A DNA stretch of 64,000 bases, taken from positions 1 to 64,000 of the forward strand of contig NZ_QCYK01000004.1 in NCBI RefSeq assembly GCF_003071345.1, in the 5' to 3' direction. Below are positions 59,287-64,000 of this stretch, in pieces; position 1 is the stretch's first letter; each line of letters starts with the position of its first letter. The notes beneath the pieces are model-generated. The model did no database searches, was not told where the DNA came from, and saw only the letters and a program-made list of their open reading frames with translations. The position numbers and the translations under genes are program-made. This DNA is from Chitinophaga parva (GTDB lineage: Bacteria; Bacteroidota; Bacteroidia; Chitinophagales; Chitinophagaceae).

Positions 59287-60060
59287 ATGAAAAAGATCTC
59301 CCTACTCCTGATCCTGCCGGCCATTTTGATCTTCGCTGCCTGTAAGAAGGACAACAAAAGTGGCACCGCGGCTGTAACCATGCGCCTTACAGACGCACCG
59401 GCGGCTTATGACCATGTTTTTATTGACATCCAACGGGTGGAAGTGACCATGGAAGGAAGTAGCACCACTACGATAACCCCGGTGCACCCCGGTGTCTATG
59501 ACCTGCTGAGCCTGAAAAACGGGCTGGATACCCTGCTGGCGCAAACTACGCTGCCGGCAGCTACCATCGGCCAGATCCGCCTGGTATTGGGATCTAACAA
59601 CTCCCTTGTGGTCAATGGCACCAGCTACCCGCTCAATACACCGTCTGCCCAGGAAAGTGGCCTGAAGCTGAACTTTCATCAAAGCCTGAGCGCTGACAGT
59701 GCCTACACCATCTGGATCGACTTTGACGCTGCCAAATCCATCGTGCAGACAGGCAATGGCGGTTACAAATTAAAACCGGTGATCAGGGCTTACAGCGCCA
59801 TCACCAACGGGCAGATCAAAGGCTATGTACTGCCACTGGCCGCAGGTGCCATTGTATACGCAGCCGCGGGTACCGATACCCTGTCTGCAATACCTAATAC
59901 CACAGACGGCTTCTTTAGAATAAGCGGCCTTGCTACCGGTACTTACAAGGTATGGATCACACCGGCAATGGGAACCGGCCTGCAACCTTACACTAACGCG
60001 AATGTATCCGTTAGCTACGGTATCCAGACAGACCTTGGTACTATCACCCTCCTCCCGTAA
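59287..60060 (+). CDS. DUF4382 domain lipoprotein
   Basis: This 257-residue lipoprotein has lipobox IFAAC (C19). It has a DUF4382 domain (about residues 26-165), recognised by VTMRLTDAPAAYDHVFIDIQRVEVTM, VYDLLSLKNGLDTLLAQTTLPAATIGQIRLVLG and SADSAYTIWIDFDAAKSIV. A C-terminal region (about 170-257; GQIKGYVLPLAAGAIVYAA...GTYKVWITPAMG) resembles a carboxypeptidase regulatory domain. The family is frequent on the outer membrane of Bacteroidota; function unknown. It is bounded by the nusB promoter region and a terminator. Confidence 0.88.
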   Translation: MKKISLLLILPAILIFAACKKDNKSGTAAVTMRLTDAPAAYDHVFIDIQRVEVTMEGSSTTTITPVHPGVYDLLSLKNGLDTLLAQTTLPAATIGQIRLVLGSNNSLVVNGTSYPLNTPSAQESGLKLNFHQSLSADSAYTIWIDFDAAKSIVQTGNGGYKLKPVIRAYSAITNGQIKGYVLPLAAGAIVYAAAGTDTLSAIPNTTDGFFRISGLATGTYKVWITPAMGTGLQPYTNANVSVSYGIQTDLGTITLLP

Positions 60061-60116
60061 GCATGTTTTTAAAGCCGGTGCAGCCCACCGGAACACAATT
60101 GACCGAACAAATTTTT

Positions 60117-60148
60117 TTAAGCCGCGGCAAGCCATTGCCGCGGCTTAA
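60117..60148. terminator. Perfect inverted repeat after the DUF4382 gene
   Basis: TTAAGCCGCGGCAA (60117-60130) and TTGCCGCGGCTTAA (60135-60148) form a perfect 14-base stem around GCCA. The T run lies on the minus strand; on the plus strand the tail is only moderately T-rich. Confidence 0.6.
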
Positions 60149-60274
60149 TCATTTCTTAATATAAACCTCTCAGCTACTTTTTCCAATTTTGCTGTTACAG
60201 GCCGCTGCCGGCACTCCCACTTCCATTTTTGCTTACTCCTTTTTTTAACGGAACTGTATCACAAATCCGCCGTC

Positions 60275-60793
60275 ATGGACATTATTGGATTGAAGTTGGG
60301 CTATGAAGGGATTTTTGAGGAGGTGTACCATGCCTTTCACGAAAGGCTGTACGCATATTTCCTCAAGCATACCCGTTCGCCCGAACTTTCCGCTGAGCTG
60401 GTGCAGCAGGTCTTTATCCGCCTGTGGCAGCACCGGGCCCGCCTGTCCGAAACGCATACCCTGTCCGAGCAGCTGTTCCGCATTGCAAAGACCACCTTCA
60501 TTGACATGCTGCGCAAGGAAAAATACCAGCGACAGCTAATGGATGCCTATGCCCAAACCCTGGATACCCCTGCCTCCACACCGGGCCACCATGCGGATAT
60601 AGAAAAACAACTACACCGGGAAATGGATAAAATGCCCCCCGTGCGCAAAAAAGTTTTCTGGCTCAGCCGCGTGGAAGGCCTCTCCCACAAAGAGATCTCC
60701 GAACAGCTTTCCATTGCCCCCAAAACCGTAGAAGCCCACATCAGCAAGGCTTTGAAGCAACTGCGCAAAGCCCTGGTGTCAGCACTGGTTTAA
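60275..60793 (+). CDS. RNA polymerase ECF sigma factor (FecI-like)
   Basis: This 172-residue ECF sigma factor has region 2 (about residues 12-80: IFEEVYHAFHERLYAYFLKHT...LVQQVFIRLWQHR) and region 4 (about 115-168: LPPVRK-like MPPVRKKVFWLSRVEGLSHKEISEQLSIAPKTVEAHISKALKQLRKAL). The W-x-x-R and LSHKEIAE-type helix-turn-helix fit Bacteroidota SusCD-linked sigma factors. It is followed by a FecR gene (83 bases) and a SusC-like gene, the standard regulated uptake module. Target promoters cannot be seen from this window. Confidence 0.93.
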   Translation: MDIIGLKLGYEGIFEEVYHAFHERLYAYFLKHTRSPELSAELVQQVFIRLWQHRARLSETHTLSEQLFRIAKTTFIDMLRKEKYQRQLMDAYAQTLDTPASTPGHHADIEKQLHREMDKMPPVRKKVFWLSRVEGLSHKEISEQLSIAPKTVEAHISKALKQLRKALVSALV

Positions 60794-60876
60794 ATGCGTG
60801 CTGCCATTCACCGTCCCCTATTTAAACAAATTGTTAACACTAAGGGATCGGCTGTGCGCAAACGTAGTGTTGGTAT

Positions 60877-61902
60877 ATGCTATCAAAAGAGCTTTACCAG
60901 CGTTTTTTACAGGGCCAGTGCAGCGCCGCCGAAGAAGCGGAAGTGCTGGCATATTTCCGGCAGCACCCGGAAGCCTGGAAAGAACAGCTGCAGCATGATG
61001 ATTTTCAACAATTCCGGCCCGATGCCCGCCTGCACCCGGCCCATTCAGCCAATATGTTCAAAGCCATCCGCACCCGCATTGTACAGCAGGATGGCGTGCA
61101 CCGCATGCGGGTGCGCATCTTCACCGCCGCAGCCGCGCTGCTGGCCGGCGTGGCAGGCATTGCCTTCCTTTGGAAATTTGAAGCACAACGCCAGCATGCA
61201 CCGGCCCCGCTGGTGGCCATGGCTGCCACGGTAATGGATACCCTGCGCAATAACAGCAACCACTCCCAACGCTATGTGCTGGAAGATGGCAGCAGCATTG
61301 TGCTGTACCGCTACAGCCAGATCTCCTACCGGAAAGGATTTGAGACCAATGCCCGTAATATCTATTTAAAAGGGGGCGGTCGCTTCTCCGTGGCTAAAGA
61401 CCAGCGGCGGCCATTTACCGTATACACGTCCACGTTAGCCACCACAGCCCTGGGCACTGTATTCACCGTACAGGAAAATGCACCGAGGCAAATACACATA
61501 AAACTCATCAGCGGCAAGATCGTGGTGAAGAGCACCGGTGGCGTGGCCTTTGCCCCCATGTACCTGGAACCGGGTGAAACCCTGGCCTGGAACGAGGGCA
61601 TGCATCTGCCCGAAAAGCGCCATGAGACGGTGCTGCCGCCCATGCCAGGCAGCGAGGAACGCCTGGTGGCCGATGGGCAAACCCTGGCATTCAACCATGT
61701 GCCTTTGCAGAAAGTACTGCAGGTACTGGGTGAACAGTATGATGCAGACATACAATATGATGCACACCATTTGAAAAAAGTATACGTCACCGCAACGTTC
61801 AGCCGGCAGGATTCATTGGTCAATATCCTGCAAACTATTGCTACGCTGAATAATGCCAGCGTGCAGGGCGACAACGGGCGCCATTACCAGTTAAAGAAGT
61901 AG
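60877..61902 (+). CDS. FecR family anti-sigma factor
   Basis: This 341-residue inner-membrane protein has a cytoplasmic N-terminal helical region (about 1-75) that binds the sigma factor. One membrane helix follows (IFTAAAALLAGVAGIAFLW, about residues 81-100), then a periplasmic FecR domain (about 120-210: RYVLEDGSSIVLYRYSQISY...FTVYTSTLATTALGTVFTV). A C-terminal DUF4974/STN-like domain (about 265-340) contains QTLAFNHVPLQKVLQVLGEQYDADI. It should transmit a signal from the outer-membrane transporter and release the sigma factor. The gene order sigma-FecR-SusC is standard. Confidence 0.93.
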   Translation: MLSKELYQRFLQGQCSAAEEAEVLAYFRQHPEAWKEQLQHDDFQQFRPDARLHPAHSANMFKAIRTRIVQQDGVHRMRVRIFTAAAALLAGVAGIAFLWKFEAQRQHAPAPLVAMAATVMDTLRNNSNHSQRYVLEDGSSIVLYRYSQISYRKGFETNARNIYLKGGGRFSVAKDQRRPFTVYTSTLATTALGTVFTVQENAPRQIHIKLISGKIVVKSTGGVAFAPMYLEPGETLAWNEGMHLPEKRHETVLPPMPGSEERLVADGQTLAFNHVPLQKVLQVLGEQYDADIQYDAHHLKKVYVTATFSRQDSLVNILQTIATLNNASVQGDNGRHYQLKK

Positions 61903-61972
61903 AACCAACATCATTACCCGCTGAAAACGGCTGCTGCAGCGGCCCGGGAAGCTATTGCCTAAAAAAAATTGT

Positions 61973-64000
61973 ATGAACAAAAACACACAACACATGTCTT
62001 TACGCATCCAGCATGCCTGCTGGTGTTTGCTGCTGCTCCTGCCAGTGATGGCCCGCGCACAGCAACGCCCCAGTGTGAGCGGCATTGTGCAGAATGATCA
62101 GAACGAAAGAATGATCGGCGTATCGGTAAAAGCCACCGATACCCGCACCGGCCGGATCAGCGCCCAGATGACCAATGAAAAGGGCCTGTTTACTTTCAAC
62201 GACCTGGTGCCGGGCGATACTTACCAGTTTGCCTTTTCTTACGTGGGCTACAAGAACCAGGTGCTGGATGGTTATCTCATTAAAAAAGACGAGACCATTA
62301 ACCTCGTGGTGCACCTTAAAATTAAAGACGATGCGCTGGCCCAGGTAGTAGTGGTAGGGTATGGCACGCAGAAGAAATCCAACGTGACCGGCGCCATCTC
62401 ACAGGTGGGCTCTGAAGTGTTTGAAAACCGCCCGGTGACGAACATTGCGCAGGCTCTGCAAGGCGCCCTGCCCAACGTGAACGTGACCTTTGGCGATGGC
62501 CAGATAGGCCGCGGCGGCACCTTCAACATCCGCGGGTTTACTTCCCTGAACGGGGGCGGCCCGCTGGTGCTGATCGATGGTACGCCTGGTGATATTAACC
62601 TCATCAACCCTGAAGACGTAGAAAGTGTAACGGCCCTGAAAGACGCTGCCAGTGCAGCTATTTACGGCGCCCGCGCCGCCTTTGGCGTGCTGCTGGTCAC
62701 CACCCGCCATGGCCGCAAAGACCACCTGCAGGTGCGCTATACGAACAACTTTGGCTGGGGCCAGCCCACCCGCCTGCCACACGTGATCAAAGACCCGCTG
62801 GCAGCGGCCCAGCTGCAAAACCAGGCCTACCGCGACTATGCAGGCAGCGATGCAGCCGGCATGGCAGACGTAATTGCTTACCTGCAGAAAAGAAAAGCAG
62901 ATCCTTCCCTGCCGGAACTGGGCGTAGATGCTTCGGGCAACTTTATCCGCGGTGCCAACACGGACTGGTACAGCGCGTTTTACAACAACCGCCAGCCTTT
63001 CCAGAAGCACTACGTAAGCATTTCCGGTGGCAAGGATAAAACAGAATATTTTTTGTCGCTCGGCTACCTGAACCAGGATGGTTCTTTCAAAGCAGCTACA
63101 GACAATTACAAGCGCTACAACCTGCAGTTTAAACTGAACCAGGAAGTGACCAAATGGTTTAGCTTCAATAATAACACGGAACTGATCCAGGGCGTGTATG
63201 ATGCACCCAATAAATTCCTGAACACCGCGGGCAATAACCTGTACCGCTACCTGTCATTATTTGCCAACCCTTACGAAGCCATTCATACACCGGATGGTAA
63301 TTATACCCAGGCCGGCGCACTGACCTTTGGCGCGCTGGAAAAAGGCGGCCGCTCCCTGGAAAAGGACCAGGTGCTGAAAAACACGCTGGGCTTTCATACC
63401 CAGTTCCTCAACAACAGTTTGCACGTGAATGGAGACTACTCCGTGTTTGTATCGCAGGACCGTGGCCAGCTCCAGGGCATTCCCATCCAGTATGAGACCC
63501 GGCCGGGTACCGTGGTGACCTATTCCAATCCCGACTTTTACCGCACGGCCTTCCTGGAAAACTTTGACCAGAATGCAAACCTGTATGCGGACTACGAAAA
63601 GCGTTTTGGAAACGGCCACCATTTCAAGGCACTGGTAGGGATGAACCAGGAATGGAACACCTTCAATGCAGATACGGCCATGCGTAAAACCAACGTAACG
63701 GCCAATGAAGGCTCCCTCAACCTCACCACCGGCGTAGCCACCGTGAGTGATCAGAAAAGCAAATGGGTAACGAGGGGTTTGTTTTACCGCCTGGACTACG
63801 ACTTCAAAGACCGCTACCTGCTGGAGTTTAACGGCCGTGAAGACGCCACCAGCCGCTTTGCGGAAAACCACCGCCGCGGCTTCTTTCCCTCTGCTTCCGC
63901 GGGGTGGGTAGTATCAAAAGAAAACTTCTTCAAACCGGTGGAAAAGATCATCAACTCCCTGAAGCTGCGTGCCTCTTACGGCTCCCTGGGTAACCAGCTG
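61973..64000 (+). CDS. SusC/RagA-type TonB-linked outer-membrane protein (5' part, cut by window)
   Basis: The frame is open from ATG 61973 to the last base (676 residues seen; the family has about 1000). The signal peptide ends ARAQ. A carboxypeptidase-like domain follows (about 33-110: VSGIVQNDQNERMIGVSVKATD), then the SusC motif VVVGYGTQKKSNVTGAIS (about 125-142). The plug domain covers about 140-255 (RGFTSLNGGGPLVLIDG, YGARAAFGVLLVTT), and barrel strands then begin. There is no N-terminal STN domain. It should import an oligosaccharide or peptide with a SusD partner beyond the edge. Confidence 0.95.
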   Translation, partial: MNKNTQHMSLRIQHACWCLLLLLPVMARAQQRPSVSGIVQNDQNERMIGVSVKATDTRTGRISAQMTNEKGLFTFNDLVPGDTYQFAFSYVGYKNQVLDGYLIKKDETINLVVHLKIKDDALAQVVVVGYGTQKKSNVTGAISQVGSEVFENRPVTNIAQALQGALPNVNVTFGDGQIGRGGTFNIRGFTSLNGGGPLVLIDGTPGDINLINPEDVESVTALKDAASAAIYGARAAFGVLLVTTRHGRKDHLQVRYTNNFGWGQPTRLPHVIKDPLAAAQLQNQAYRDYAGSDAAGMADVIAYLQKRKADPSLPELGVDASGNFIRGANTDWYSAFYNNRQPFQKHYVSISGGKDKTEYFLSLGYLNQDGSFKAATDNYKRYNLQFKLNQEVTKWFSFNNNTELIQGVYDAPNKFLNTAGNNLYRYLSLFANPYEAIHTPDGNYTQAGALTFGALEKGGRSLEKDQVLKNTLGFHTQFLNNSLHVNGDYSVFVSQDRGQLQGIPIQYETRPGTVVTYSNPDFYRTAFLENFDQNANLYADYEKRFGNGHHFKALVGMNQEWNTFNADTAMRKTNVTANEGSLNLTTGVATVSDQKSKWVTRGLFYRLDYDFKDRYLLEFNGREDATSRFAENHRRGFFPSASAGWVVSKENFFKPVEKIINSLKLRASYGSLGNQL

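Overview
The window is about 64 kb of moderately GC-rich chromosome from a Bacteroidota, most likely a Chitinophaga-like member of the Chitinophagaceae. Three lines of evidence support this. Many genes have TTTG / TAnnTTTG promoters of the Bacteroidota sigma type. There is a type IX secretion C-terminal domain on a subtilase and a sigma/FecR/SusC cluster at the right edge. Several lineage-typical families occur (DUF3667, DUF3810, DUF4397, DUF4382, SecDF fusion, long NusB, many short lipoproteins). There is no prophage, intact insertion sequence, CRISPR array or rRNA operon. The window is mostly core and housekeeping DNA with small accessory islands.

Layout, left to right. 0-1 kb: a gene-free A+T-rich stretch with a strong inverted repeat, then a tRNA-Gly/tRNA-Leu operon on the minus strand. 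1-4.4 kb: a secreted YD-like protein, a DUF3667 membrane protein, enoyl-CoA hydratase and an Ivy-like lipoprotein. 4.5-11.5 kb: tex, then mazG with a very large NtrY-type sensor kinase. 11.6-14 kb: an acetyltransferase and yceD-rpmF-plsX. 14.3-19.6 kb: a hybrid kinase, fructosamine-kinase-like protein, DUF3810 protein and arginase-family enzyme. 19.9-25.6 kb: acyl-CoA dehydrogenase, YggS, a TlpA-like thioredoxin and three lipoproteins. 25.6-31.5 kb: DUF885 peptidase, dcd, a phosphopantetheinyl transferase, aroK, DUF423 protein and an esterase. 31.5-35.1 kb: ftsK, lolA and a TraB/GumN remnant. 35.2-37.6 kb: an MFS exporter, an 84-aa protein and a TetR regulator, all sharing one operator motif. 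37.8-45.7 kb: lpdA, an AraC regulator, an ABM-fold protein, a T9SS subtilase, an M57 protease and a methyltransferase. 45.8-52.4 kb: acyl-CoA mutase catalytic subunit, M23 protease, aspartate aminotransferase, a DUF4397 lipoprotein and a serine hydrolase. 52.5-59 kb: secDF and the nusB-DUF1573-yajC-coaE cluster. 59.3-64 kb: a DUF4382 lipoprotein, then an ECF sigma factor, FecR anti-sigma factor and a truncated SusC.

The most interesting items are small and non-coding or poorly described. Three near-identical operators define a local TetR regulon that includes an 84-aa protein of HMA-like pattern. Two kinds of intergenic arrays with a 7-bp period (TGTACA+N and GTTAAT+N) lie next to gene starts. 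Two adjacent lipoproteins share a C-terminal GGG-x-Cys ending. Several promoters place the -7 box only 8-9 nt from the start codon. A decayed TraB/GumN C-terminus is wedged between lolA and the MFS gene. All names come from reading motifs; no database search was run.
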